Virus record (IMG/VR): IMGVR_UViG_3300010430_000283
Location: 1 to 34,100 of that record
DNA length: 34,100 bases
Source of the DNA: a virus
Direction: 5' to 3' (one strand)
The notes beneath the pieces were generated by a model, which was given only the letters and a program-made list of their open reading frames with translations, ran no database searches and was not told where the DNA came from. This document shows, in pieces, positions 16,747-22,764 of this stretch. The position numbers and the translations under genes are program-made. How positions within the stretch are numbered: the first letter of the stretch is position 1; each line of letters opens with the position of its first letter.

Positions 16747-16772
16747 TTATTAGGTGGGGTGCTTAGTGAGGC

Positions 16773-16833
16773 GTAGCTCGATAAGACATATCGCGCTATT
16801 TTCTAGGGGGTAGTAGTTCGGTAAGACATATGG
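16773..16833 (+). repeat. Two tandem GTAGYTCGRTAAGACATAT repeats
   Basis: GTAGCTCGATAAGACATAT at 16773-16791 and GTAGTTCGGTAAGACATAT at 16813-16831. The GRTAAGAC part matches the left half of the 25-bp promoter-like motif at 18965, 19885 and 21061. The first copy is also followed by CGCGCTA, so it looks like a degenerate full motif with a 4-nt spacer. Confidence 0.6.
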
Positions 16834-17450
16834 GAGTGTTTTTTGTTGGGGGAGGTATTGTGTTGACCCCCCGCGCGACGGTCAAGCAAAAATTTTTTTT
16901 AAATTTTTTTACTATAACCCCCCCGGCCTATTATAAATATATTATAAGTATAAAAATTTATTATAGATATATACTACTAATTGTTTTTTTATTATATCTG
17001 GTATGGTGTAAATCTGTTCACTAGTACTGTACATCCGTACACTGTTCATCTGTTCACTATGGGTGTACACCCGTACACTGCATTTTTAGTGTACAAACGT
17101 TTAGTTTTGCGGGAACCCGAAAATCGCGTCTATCGGCATTTCAGCCTATCGAGCGACTCCCTACACCCCTAACCCCCCGAATCGATTCTGGGGCATTCTG
17201 GGGCATTCTAGCGGTATGTAAAAATTACAGTGTTCACCCCTAAAATCGTGTTTGGCATGGTATTTGCGTCGCGTGCGTGCGTTCCTATTCAAACGCTGTC
17301 GCGTTTGGGGGGTGTATCGTTTTATCGAACACATGTTGCATTTTGCTACACCCCCTATTCGGGGGGGAATCGTCATAAGTCGTTGCCACGTAACAAGTTA
17401 GAAAAATCAGCAGTTATGGTACGCTATATGCTCTATTGTGGCTTGCGGGA
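16834..17450. other. Divergent non-coding region, candidate replication origin
   Basis: I see no credible gene here. 16890-17000 is very AT-rich, with poly-A/T runs interrupted once by a C8 tract. The cluster of short repeats at 17016-17094 follows. A TTATGGTGTAAAT-like element lies at 17001-17013 on the plus strand. Further on, GGGGGGTGTA (17308-17317) and TACACCCCC (17347-17355) form an inverted repeat. Next to the latter is a CCCCC-TATTC-GGGGG hairpin. An AT-rich unwinding zone beside iteron-like repeats is the classic layout of an origin, but it could equally be an early operator region. Confidence 0.4.
17016..17094. repeat. Cluster of GTWCACT iteron-like sites
   Basis: Within 79 bases: GTTCACTA (17016, 17052), GTACACTG (17037, 17073), the palindrome GGGTGTACACCC (17061-17072) and TAGTGTAC (17087-17094, inverted). 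The two larger units CCGTACACTG and ATCTGTTCACTA are each repeated exactly, 36 bp apart. These look like binding sites for a replication initiator or a repressor. Confidence 0.6.
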
Positions 17451-17608
17451 GTGTTAGCGGCAAAGCTGCGATACTCAAGAATCCCCACTTGACGTAGTGG
17501 GGGACGATGCTACAATCGTCGTGTGGGTGTTAGCGGCAAAGCTGCGATACTCGAAAATCCCCCATGTTGGGGGTGGCGTGGAAAATATGTCCATGTTTCA
17601 AAAATCCC
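17451..17608 (+). repeat. Tandem double-hairpin repeats ahead of the 17724 gene
   Basis: A unit of about 36 bases starting GTGTTAGCGGCAAAGCTGCG and ending ATACTCRARAATCCCC occurs at 17451 and 17527, 76 bp apart. Within each, GCGGC-AAA-GCTGC folds with one G-U pair, and each is followed by a C/G-tract hairpin: CCCCACT/AGTGGGG (17483-17502) and CCCCCA/TGGGGG (17560-17574). A third C6/G6 hairpin follows at about 17605-17620 after AAAAAT. Conserved G-U pairing suggests an RNA acting on the plus strand, for example a regulatory leader. Confidence 0.5.
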
Positions 17609-17723
17609 CCCATCCGGGGGGTGGGCTGATGGTATGCTTAAATGGAAACCATGGCTCGCCTAGATTGGCTACGCTACCGGTCCGTCTAGGCAAAACTAAA
17701 ATAGGTAGAATGAGGTTACTACG

Positions 17724-18278
17724 ATGGAAGCTGTTAAAAACGAAATTGTTGCATTGCCAGTAAATCTGTCTCGGGTTTCGGTTGCTGAAAAGCAGGCAGA
17801 GGCTAGCCAAAATTACCGGAAAGAGGTTTCCGAAGTCGCGAAAGCTGGTATTCGTCGATTCGCCGGGAAACCGCTATGTGAGACAATTTCGGCAATCTGG
17901 GAAGCTATGGCAAGCTATGGCGATGACGGTCCGGCTGCTAGTTCGGCTGTATTCGGTTCGGGGGTAGACTGGGTGGCCTTGGTAGCTTTGGCGAATCGAA
18001 AGCGACAGATTGCTGGGAATGATCCTGCTACCGATTCGGACGTTAAAATGGATGCCTTGCGAAAGCTGCGTGGCATGGTCGCCGAGATTCACCGCAAGAA
18101 AGACGGAAAAGCCGGGTACGATGTACTAGTCAAGGAATTGACAGCATTGGGGCAGCCGGGAAAAGCAAAGCGAATTGCACAAACACGATTCCTTGAGCAA
18201 ATGGATAACTTAGGCGGAGTTCCCAAATTGCGGAAACCCGCAAAGTCGGAAATCGATGACTTACTTGACTTGTTCTAA
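17724..18278 (+). CDS. Hypothetical protein with C-terminal DLLDLF
   Basis: 184 aa, not recognised. It is mostly helical, with a mixed-charge N-terminus and a Lys-rich stretch (RKKDGKAGYDVLVKEL) in the second half. The last residues are DDLLDLF. The same C-terminal hexapeptide DLLDLF ends the otherwise unrelated 120-aa product of 19520-19882. It resembles the bacterial sliding-clamp-binding motif QL(S/D)LF. The gene starts after a TGAGG Shine-Dalgarno sequence and ends just before a strong terminator. It is the first gene rightward of the candidate control region, which suggests early expression. Its use of TCG, CGG and GGG codons differs from many later small genes. Confidence 0.75.
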   Translation: MEAVKNEIVALPVNLSRVSVAEKQAEASQNYRKEVSEVAKAGIRRFAGKPLCETISAIWEAMASYGDDGPAASSAVFGSGVDWVALVALANRKRQIAGNDPATDSDVKMDALRKLRGMVAEIHRKKDGKAGYDVLVKELTALGQPGKAKRIAQTRFLEQMDNLGGVPKLRKPAKSEIDDLLDLF

Positions 18279-18291
18279 ACCCCCTAAACTA

Positions 18292-18320
18292 CCGCCCCCC
18301 ATTTGGGGGGGCGGTTTTTT
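18292..18320 (+). terminator. Rho-independent terminator
   Basis: CCGCCCCCC (18292-18300), ATTT loop, GGGGGGGCGG, then TTTTTT. A strong GC stem with a U-tract, 13 nt after the stop of the 17724 gene. Confidence 0.9.
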
Positions 18321-18340
18321 CCTCTTTCGGAGTTCCTACG

Positions 18341-18856
18341 ATGAACCGTAAACAATGGCAAGCTGCACAAAAACGCGAGATTTTAGAAATTAGGAAACCG
18401 CAAGAAACGTGCGAATCCGCACAGTCTGAGGGGATTGCAATCAAAAAACAGGCTAAAAATTGGGGGTTACTTGGGTGGTGGAAACGTCCGAAACGTGTTA
18501 AGTGTTTTGACACGGGAAAACAGTTTGTGGAGATTAGGCAGCATGGGAATTGTATAGAAATAGCTGGATTATCGCAAGACGGACGGAATAAACACGTTGG
18601 GCGATTCGGGAAGCTGACTAAACGCCTAAAAGATATGGGGTTCGTGTGGGTTAGGAAGGCGGGTGAACGTAGGGTGACTGGCTGGGTTTTGGATTGTAGG
18701 GAGACTGGGTGGAATCGTAAAGATTGGTTAACGGCGGTTTGGGTGGAAACTAGGCAGTATGGACTGGACAAGTCCGACAGCGAATTCATGGCGACTAGTC
18801 AAGCTGCTAAGATTACGCAACATATGGTAGGGCGATATATCGGACAAAATAGGTAG
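18341..18856 (+). CDS. Hypothetical basic protein
   Basis: 171 aa, very basic and Trp-rich, with no recognised domain. Landmarks are a Lys/Arg-rich N-terminal helix (KQWQAAQKREILEIRK), a central KCFDTGKQFVEIRQHGNCIE segment and a Trp-rich stretch (GWVLDCRETGWNRKDW). The charge suggests nucleic-acid binding, but no fold is evident. It begins after a CGGAG Shine-Dalgarno sequence and lies between two terminators, so it may be a single-gene transcript or depend on read-through of the first terminator. Confidence 0.7.
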   Translation: MNRKQWQAAQKREILEIRKPQETCESAQSEGIAIKKQAKNWGLLGWWKRPKRVKCFDTGKQFVEIRQHGNCIEIAGLSQDGRNKHVGRFGKLTKRLKDMGFVWVRKAGERRVTGWVLDCRETGWNRKDWLTAVWVETRQYGLDKSDSEFMATSQAAKITQHMVGRYIGQNR

Positions 18857-18886
18857 GTTAGTCGGAATAGCGGGCTTGGGAAAATT

Positions 18887-18910
18887 CCCCCCAAACGGGG
18901 GGTGTTTTTT
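18887..18910 (+). terminator. Rho-independent terminator
   Basis: CCCCCC-AAAC-GGGGGG followed by TGTTTTTT, 31 nt after the 18341 gene. Confidence 0.85.
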
Positions 18911-18930
18911 CGTGTCTTTTTTTTCGAAAA

Positions 18931-18960
18931 TTCTTGCGCGCAAGAAAGTTTTTTCTTTTT
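18931..18960 (+). terminator. Second tandem terminator
   Basis: TTCTTG-CGCG-CAAGAA hairpin followed by AGTTTTTTCTTTTT. It lies just downstream of the previous terminator and 5 bases before a promoter-like motif. Confidence 0.65.
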
Positions 18961-18964
18961 TTCC

Positions 18965-18989
18965 GGTAAAATGGTAACGCGCTAGATTG
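18965..18989 (+). promoter_or_regulatory. Candidate promoter motif, copy 1
   Basis: GGTAAAAT-GGTAA-CGCGCTAGATTG. It has the same 8-5-12 layout as copies at 19885 and 21061. Its place directly after two terminators and before a new gene block favours a promoter; TAGATT could act as the -10 element. Confidence 0.6.
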
Positions 18990-19166
18990 GCTCAAGATGG
19001 GGCAATTCAATTATGAATATTGTGGCGGGATTTTTCTCGGTAAAACAGTTGACAGCCTGCCTGATTGGCAGTTAGTGGGACAATTCGATAGGCCGCTGAG
19101 TTTTTAATAGATAAAAATTTTATTATTTAAATACTTGGCGGGATTTCTCCAGCAGGAAGGGAAAAT
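18990..19166 (+). other. Leader region before the 19167 gene
   Basis: No gene seen. It contains GGCGGGATTTTTCTC (19024-19038), the hairpin CTGCC-TGATT-GGCAG (19057-19071), an AT-rich segment with AAAATTTTATTATTTAAA and a second GGCGGGATTTCTCC (19137-19150). The AT-rich segment plus the second GCGGGATTT is nearly repeated at 22355-22400. A canonical TTGACA lies at 19049-19054, without a convincing -10. Confidence 0.4.
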
Positions 19167-19358
19167 ATGTCCAGCTACCTACGCAATCCTCGAACTCGCA
19201 ATGAGATGAAGGCTAATTGTGATGATATGGGTGGATTGATTAAGATTCGTCCATCTCGCAAGCCTTTTGCTCTCCCTAATGAGTGGGATGATTGTCCACG
19301 TCGAGATATTGACGACCGGACTTGGAAGCGTCACCGCAAGTTTCAATACAAGGGATGA
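19167..19358 (+). CDS. Hypothetical small basic protein
   Basis: 63 aa, not recognised, rich in Arg, Asp and Pro. A strong AGGAAGGG Shine-Dalgarno sequence precedes the ATG. It ends 7 nt before the next gene, so 19167-19882 is a three-gene unit. Confidence 0.65.
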   Translation: MSSYLRNPRTRNEMKANCDDMGGLIKIRPSRKPFALPNEWDDCPRRDIDDRTWKRHRKFQYKG

Positions 19359-19365
19359 TTGTCCG

Positions 19366-19527
19366 ATGACTCAACAGCAATTCAACCAGATGAAGCCACA
19401 AGCCCAAGAATACATGATCCGACATGGGATTGTGCCCTCTTGGTGGAAAGTCTCTCAAGACAGGGACAATAGGCCTAAGATTGTCCGGTCCGTGTTCAAT
19501 CCAAGTACTAAGGTGCAACATGCTTAA
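19366..19527 (+). CDS. Hypothetical small protein
   Basis: 53 aa, beginning MTQQQFNQMKPQAQ. Upstream in-frame ATGs exist, but 19366 follows AGGGATG at a suitable distance and avoids overlap with the 19167 gene. Its stop overlaps the next ATG by 8 nt. Basic C-terminus. Not recognised. Confidence 0.6.
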   Translation: MTQQQFNQMKPQAQEYMIRHGIVPSWWKVSQDRDNRPKIVRSVFNPSTKVQHA

Positions 19528-19882
19528 ACAGATTCTCATTCTGAAGAACAACCAGACCGGTGAGTTAGTCGAGAGAGAATCGATGGATCACACAATGGTC
19601 AACAGGAAACGTCTGTACTCACTGGAGAAACGCGTTGTGACTACGCTCTATCAAGTCACAGAATTTGATGGCAAGGGCAATAAGGTAAAACAATGGCATC
19701 GAACTCCTGATTCGGCAAGCATAGACCATTTGCCACCGGTCAAGCCACTGAAGTTTGATCCCGTGCGAAACTCTGCCCACAAGAGGATAGAACAACAGAT
19801 TCGCGATTTTGAGGCCAAGAAACCCAAAAAGTCCAAAGCACCTAGAAAGTCTGGCGTGTCTGATTTGTTAGACTTGTTTTAA
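19520..19882 (+). CDS. Hypothetical basic protein with C-terminal DLLDLF
   Basis: 120 aa from the ATG overlapping the previous stop. The N-terminal half looks beta-rich (MLKQILILKNNQTGELVERE). The C-terminal third is Lys-rich (EAKKPKKSKAPRKSG) and ends SDLLDLF, matching the end of the 17724 product. A flexible basic tail ending in a clamp-binding-like peptide is the layout of several proteins that dock on DNA sliding clamps. No other homology recognised. Confidence 0.7.
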   Translation: MLKQILILKNNQTGELVERESMDHTMVNRKRLYSLEKRVVTTLYQVTEFDGKGNKVKQWHRTPDSASIDHLPPVKPLKFDPVRNSAHKRIEQQIRDFEAKKPKKSKAPRKSGVSDLLDLF

Positions 19883-19884
19883 CT

Positions 19885-19909
19885 GGTAAGACAGTTTCGC
19901 GCTAGATTG
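19885..19909 (+). promoter_or_regulatory. Candidate promoter motif, copy 2
   Basis: GGTAAGAC-AGTTT-CGCGCTAGATTG, 2 nt after the stop of the previous gene and 19 nt before the next ATG. If TAGATT is the -10 element, the leader would be very short. Confidence 0.55.
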
Positions 19910-19928
19910 CACCAAGAAAGGGTAATCC

Positions 19929-20138
19929 ATGCGAAGACGTAGAAAACGCAAAAAGTGTGCCGTCAAAGCAACTTTCACAGACAGCTCTTGTCGGCAAAAC
20001 GGCTCTAGCTTTCGTAGTAAAGGAGCAGGATTGATGAGCCCTCATGGTCGTGGCCTTGGCATTGGAAATTTATCTTCGAACATGTCCGGCTTTTGTAAGG
20101 CCTCAGGAGCTTCGACAGGTTATCTAAATGAACAGTAG
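19929..20138 (+). CDS. Small Gly/Cys/Ser repeat protein, member 1
   Basis: 69 aa. A poly-basic start (MRRRRKRKK) is followed by the family pattern: TDSSCRQNGSS, then HGRGLGIGNLSS, then GFCKASGASTG. The GxGNLxS block followed by xxCxxxGAST is shared with the members at 23291 and 28145. The arrangement of [ST]DxSCxxxGxS units with a GxGxG tract between defines the thirteen-member family in this window. Only this member has an Arg-rich head. Function unknown. Confidence 0.65.
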   Translation: MRRRRKRKKCAVKATFTDSSCRQNGSSFRSKGAGLMSPHGRGLGIGNLSSNMSGFCKASGASTGYLNEQ

Positions 20139-20168
20139 GCTAGAGAGACGTTTTGACGAATAGCTACG

Positions 20169-20417
20169 TTATAGCTTCAGATGCTTCATAATCTTCTCCA
20201 AAGACTCCTCAATAAAGTCGAGCCTGTTGGAGATATCTGTAGATTTTTCAATATTGTCTACAGTTGCTTGGATCTGCTTGATTGAAGCTAGGATTTTCTC
20301 AGCCTCGGTCAGTTTTTTGGCTCTTGTGAGCTTGGCGTATTCGTTTCGACAGTCTTTACAGTAAGATTGGCCGTCGGCTTTGTCTTTTTGTTGACACATG
20401 GGGCACAGTTTTGACAT
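20169..20417 (-). CDS. Small zinc-ribbon and coiled-coil protein
   Basis: 82 aa on the minus strand, the only minus gene in the right arm. The N-terminus has C-x2-C...C-x2-C (CPMCQQKDKADGQSYCKDC), a zinc-ribbon similar to the N-terminus of the HNH protein at 7187 (CAIC...SYCRTC). The rest is one or two long helices with heptad character. The ATG at 20417 is chosen over a TTG at 20429 because GGAG lies 6 nt upstream of it. A regulatory or DNA-binding role is plausible but unproven. A cluster of ATGACTT repeats and a late-promoter-like motif lie upstream. Confidence 0.7.
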   Translation of the reverse strand: MSKLCPMCQQKDKADGQSYCKDCRNEYAKLTRAKKLTEAEKILASIKQIQATVDNIEKSTDISNRLDFIEESLEKIMKHLKL

Positions 20418-20444
20418 ATTTCGCTCCAACTTCAGAGAAATTCA

Positions 20445-20513
20445 ATGACTTTGCGTGAATTTACTCATAAAAAGTCAATGACTTCATATGAGTTACATGA
20501 CTTTTCATGACTT
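20445..20513. repeat. Phased ATGACTT repeats
   Basis: ATGACTT at 20445, 20478, 20497 and 20507, and ATGAGTT at 20488. The last four are spaced about 10 bp, on one face of the helix. The copy at 20478 is part of the palindrome AAGTCAATGACTT. They lie between the minus gene and its candidate promoter, so they may be an operator. Confidence 0.6.
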
Positions 20514-20519
20514 TCCGCT

Positions 20520-20541
20520 ATATAGACCATAACCGGTATAT
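20520..20541 (-). promoter_or_regulatory. Candidate promoter of the zinc-ribbon gene
   Basis: The minus strand contains CGGTTATGGTCTATAT (20520-20535), 15 of 16 identical to the element before the portal gene. It lies 102 nt from the ATG, farther than in the structural genes, with the ATGACTT repeats in between. Confidence 0.45.
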
Positions 20542-20623
20542 ATACGGGGCCTAAACGCATTAAACTGCGAGAAAACCGCATATTTCAAGATTTCCAAGAT
20601 TCTCAAGGATCAAGGGGTTTACT

Positions 20624-20692
20624 ATGTTCTATTTGTTCCACCTCCTCAAGAAACAGCAAGAAAATGCCGAAAAACAGCGGAAAAACGCATAA
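20624..20692 (+). CDS. Possible 22-aa leader peptide
   Basis: ATG after AAGGGG at good spacing. It encodes MFYLFHLLKKQQ and a charged tail, and overlaps the start of the next gene. It is too short to judge; it may be a leader that couples translation of the 20664 gene. Confidence 0.3.
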   Translation: MFYLFHLLKKQQENAEKQRKNA

Positions 20693-20870
20693 AACGAACG
20701 CCGAATGCTCTCCATATGGTCAAGGACACGGGGGCGGACATGCTTGGGGATGGGGTACTGAATATGGCGATTGTCCATGTGGAGGCACTATTTTGGAGGC
20801 CGTATCTGGCGACTGTTGGGCTGATGGAGTCTCTAGAGACCTGTGGGAAATCCGCCCATTTTCGGGGTAA
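20664..20870 (+). CDS. Small Gly/Cys/Ser repeat protein, member 2
   Basis: 68 aa. Family features: AECSPYGQGHGGGHAWGWG, then YGDCPCGG, then SGDCWADGVS. The block (D/E)CSPYGxxxGxG is shared with the member at 23291 (DCSPYGHNY). Gly alternates with His, Trp or Tyr in the centre. Basic N-terminus (MPKNSGKTHKTN). The start overlaps a short upstream frame. Function unknown. Confidence 0.6.
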   Translation: MPKNSGKTHKTNAECSPYGQGHGGGHAWGWGTEYGDCPCGGTILEAVSGDCWADGVSRDLWEIRPFSG

Positions 20871-21229
20871 ACGGGCTGTTTTTTGCGGGAAAATGGCCCA
20901 TTTGGTCAGATTATTGTGTGCTTGGGTGAGGAGCTTACACCCAAACAACACCCCCCAAACAAACGACCCTCCTGCTGATTGGTATTATGTGTATGTAGTG
21001 TATGTGTTTTTATACTATATATACGCTTATTTAGTGGTTTTTCGGCTCTTTCAGTCCTTTGGTAAAACGATATCGCGCTAGATTGAAAAACTGCCCGCCA
21101 ATTGCATTTTTCTTAGGGTTTTTCTAAGTCCTTATCTGGCCTCACCTTACAAACTGGATTAGAATTGAGATTTAATTCATTTTAAATCATTTAGAAATCC
21201 AGCGGAAATTTCACTAGGAGATATTATAC
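20871..21229 (+). other. Non-coding region with promoter motif before the kinase gene
   Basis: No credible gene. A weak hairpin GCCC...GGGC (20854-20876) followed by TGTTTTTT may end the upstream transcript. AT-rich TGTATGTAGTGTATGTG repeats lie at about 20990-21010. The third promoter-like motif is at 21061-21085, leaving a leader of about 145 nt before the GTG at 21230. Confidence 0.5.
21061..21085 (+). promoter_or_regulatory. Candidate promoter motif, copy 3
   Basis: GGTAAAAC-GATAT-CGCGCTAGATTG, identical in layout to copies 1 and 2. It lies in an intergenic gap about 145 nt before the kinase gene. Confidence 0.6.
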
Positions 21230-21658
21230 GTGATTACAATCATGCGAGGCGCTCAAGGGTTTGGTAAATCTCACTACATTAAGAACAATCTCCCAGAGGA
21301 AACCATTGTTTGTAGTGCGGATCACTTTTTCATGAAAAACGGAGATTATCTGTTTGACCCGAAACAAATCAGCAAGGCCCACGAGGAATGTCTCAAAAAG
21401 TATACGCTTCTTGTTGCTTCTAACTACAGTGGGCACATCGCAGTAGACAACACCAACATTCGACTTTGGGAGATTTCCCCATACGTCAACCTTGCCACCG
21501 CATTTGGCCTTGATTACAAGATTGTCGAAATCGTGGCCAATCCGACAATTGCAGCCGCAAGAAACATTCACGGAGTTCCTGAAAAAACTGTAATTCAAGC
21601 CTATAAAAACCTTGAGGAACCGCTTCCTTGGTGGAATTATGAGTTGTATCAAAATTAA
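21230..21658 (+). CDS. P-loop kinase (AAA_33 / N4BP2L-like)
   Basis: 142 aa. Walker A GAQGFGKS (7-14). Then CSADHFFMKNGDYLFDPKQI and KAHEEC, which match the polynucleotide-kinase-like P-loop family (T4 Pnk kinase domain, NEDD4-binding protein 2-like), where the Asp of the SADxF stretch acts in catalysis. VDNTNIRLWE follows, as in the family. A substrate such as a 5'-OH nucleic acid end is possible but not shown, and no phosphatase or ligase domain is attached. GTG start, favoured by AGGAGA 8 nt upstream. It is the first gene of a block of overlapping small genes. Confidence 0.8.
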   Translation: MITIMRGAQGFGKSHYIKNNLPEETIVCSADHFFMKNGDYLFDPKQISKAHEECLKKYTLLVASNYSGHIAVDNTNIRLWEISPYVNLATAFGLDYKIVEIVANPTIAAARNIHGVPEKTVIQAYKNLEEPLPWWNYELYQN

Positions 21659-21878
21659 TTACGGAAAACCAAACATTTTCTACCGGATTAAAGTATCTAC
21701 AGGCAAATGGCACTGGGTACGTGATTGGACAGAAAACAATAAGTCTTTTAGTTGTGCCGTATGTGATAAAAGCGGTTCCCGAACGGGAGTTGTTCTTTGC
21801 GGACTTATTCAGGGTGATTTACTCAGAAAAGAAAATGCCCTGCACAATCTAACCTTTGACTCTTTGGAAAGGGTCTGA
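21639..21878 (+). CDS. Hypothetical small protein
   Basis: 79 aa from ATG 21639, which overlaps the kinase 3' end by 20 nt. It contains KINYGKPNIFYRIKVSTGKW, several Trp residues and a CAVC pair. Ends 2 nt before the next ATG. Not recognised. Confidence 0.6.
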   Translation: MSCIKINYGKPNIFYRIKVSTGKWHWVRDWTENNKSFSCAVCDKSGSRTGVVLCGLIQGDLLRKENALHNLTFDSLERV

Positions 21879-21880
21879 TT

Positions 21881-22147
21881 ATGGATTATTCGGCAAAAGT
21901 TACTGCATTTCTGGAAAAACAAAGCAGGATCAAGTACATGCTCGAAAAAGCAACAGAGGATGTTTTGGGTTTACTTAATCCGCCCCGCTGTAATGTTGAT
22001 TGTGGCGAGATTGTCCTTGAGACGAACGCAGAGGCCGTCTTAGAGCATTTGGCTGATGAACCTGTCCACCTAGTCAGAAATTGGGAAGGGGCCTTAGAAA
22101 GCCTCACAGAGGACGAGGTAGACTATGAAATCGAATTCTACGAATGA
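21881..22147 (+). CDS. Hypothetical acidic protein
   Basis: 88 aa, strongly acidic at the C-terminus (LTEDEVDYEIEFYE). Helical N-terminus. Starts 2 nt after the previous stop. Not recognised. Confidence 0.65.
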   Translation: MDYSAKVTAFLEKQSRIKYMLEKATEDVLGLLNPPRCNVDCGEIVLETNAEAVLEHLADEPVHLVRNWEGALESLTEDEVDYEIEFYE

Positions 22148-22352
22148 CGGAAGAGGCAAGGCATCAGGAAAGTGCAGAGCATCAGGAAAAGGCAAGGAAG
22201 TCATACTTAAAGACTCAAGGGGTTGCAGCTCTGGCATATGTAGTAAACGGGGCGAATCAATTGATTTTTATATGGAATGTACTCCCCAAGGATATTCCAG
22301 AGTTAATTATTCCAGCTTAATACTTTATGAATCCTGGGCAAACCATGGTTGA
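22125..22352 (+). CDS. Small Gly/Cys/Ser repeat protein, member 3
   Basis: 75 aa. Family features: GRGKASGKCRASGKGKE, CSSGICSKRGESID and MECTPQGYS, i.e. Cx2-3(S/R)G(K/E)S-like units in close succession. It is more Lys-rich than other members and has a longer non-repetitive C-terminus (NYSSLILYESWANHG). Overlaps the previous gene by 23 nt. Its TGA lies inside TTGATAAATAGAAAAAA, a string also found at the end of the 22888 member. Confidence 0.55.
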   Translation: MKSNSTNDGRGKASGKCRASGKGKEVILKDSRGCSSGICSKRGESIDFYMECTPQGYSRVNYSSLILYESWANHG

Positions 22353-22400
22353 TAAATAGAAAAAATTTTATTATTAAAAGAAATGGAGCGGGATTTTTCC
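22349..22400 (+). repeat. Duplicated AT-rich leader element
   Basis: The AT-rich part AAAAATTTTATTATTAAAAG followed by GAGCGGGATTTTTCC resembles 19107-19150 (AAAAATTTTATTATTTAAA, then GGCGGGATTTCTCC). The TTGATAAATAGAAAAAA portion (22349-22365) recurs at 23088-23104. GATAAATAG resembles T4-type late -10 sequences, but this is only similarity. Confidence 0.45.
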
Positions 22401-22502
22401 ATGCAAATCAAACTAACTGAACACCAATTAGCTGATGCAGTTAAGCAGATGGATCTATCTGATCTTGCATTGACCAAAAGGGAGTATATCAATGAAATCT
22501 GA
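22401..22502 (+). CDS. Very small hypothetical protein
   Basis: 33 aa, MQIKLTEHQLADAVKQMD..., amphipathic helix-like. It overlaps the next gene by 11 nt. The duplicated leader directly precedes it. No function can be assigned. Confidence 0.45.
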   Translation: MQIKLTEHQLADAVKQMDLSDLALTKREYINEI

Positions 22503-22764
22503 ACGTTTTAACAACTCGATGGTCGATTTTTTTGATAAAGCTATATATATGTTTTTTTGTGGGCTCATTCTATCCACAGTAATCCTTGTTGTGTTTTTAA
22601 CAGCGACAGGAGCCGTTAGTGTCACGAGGGAACTAGACAAAGAACCAATCAAAATAAACCTTTTGGATTCCAACAAAAAACTAATCAAGCAACTTGATGG
22701 ACAGGTATATTCCACACCGGGAAAATACAGCACAATAAAATCCATAGAAGTTACAGTCAAATGA
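22492..22764 (+). CDS. Small single-pass membrane protein
   Basis: 90 aa. One hydrophobic segment at about 17-42 (AIYMFFCGLILSTVILVVFL) and a soluble, basic and beta-like C-terminus. GGAG lies 7 nt upstream of the ATG. Likely in the cytoplasmic membrane with the C-terminal part on one side. Unknown role. Confidence 0.65.
   Translation: MKSERFNNSMVDFFDKAIYMFFCGLILSTVILVVFLTATGAVSVTRELDKEPIKINLLDSNKKLIKQLDGQVYSTPGKYSTIKSIEVTVK

Noticed and set aside
16830-17457. Short open frames in the intergenic region between tailspike and the 17724 gene
   Set aside because: They overlap AT-rich and palindromic DNA, lack Shine-Dalgarno sequences, contain poly-Phe/Ile or low-quality composition and are not coupled to neighbours.
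20646-20951. Minus-strand 101-codon frame over the 20664 family gene
   Set aside because: The plus-strand frame matches the Gly/Cys family, while the minus frame shows no motif and has no start signal.
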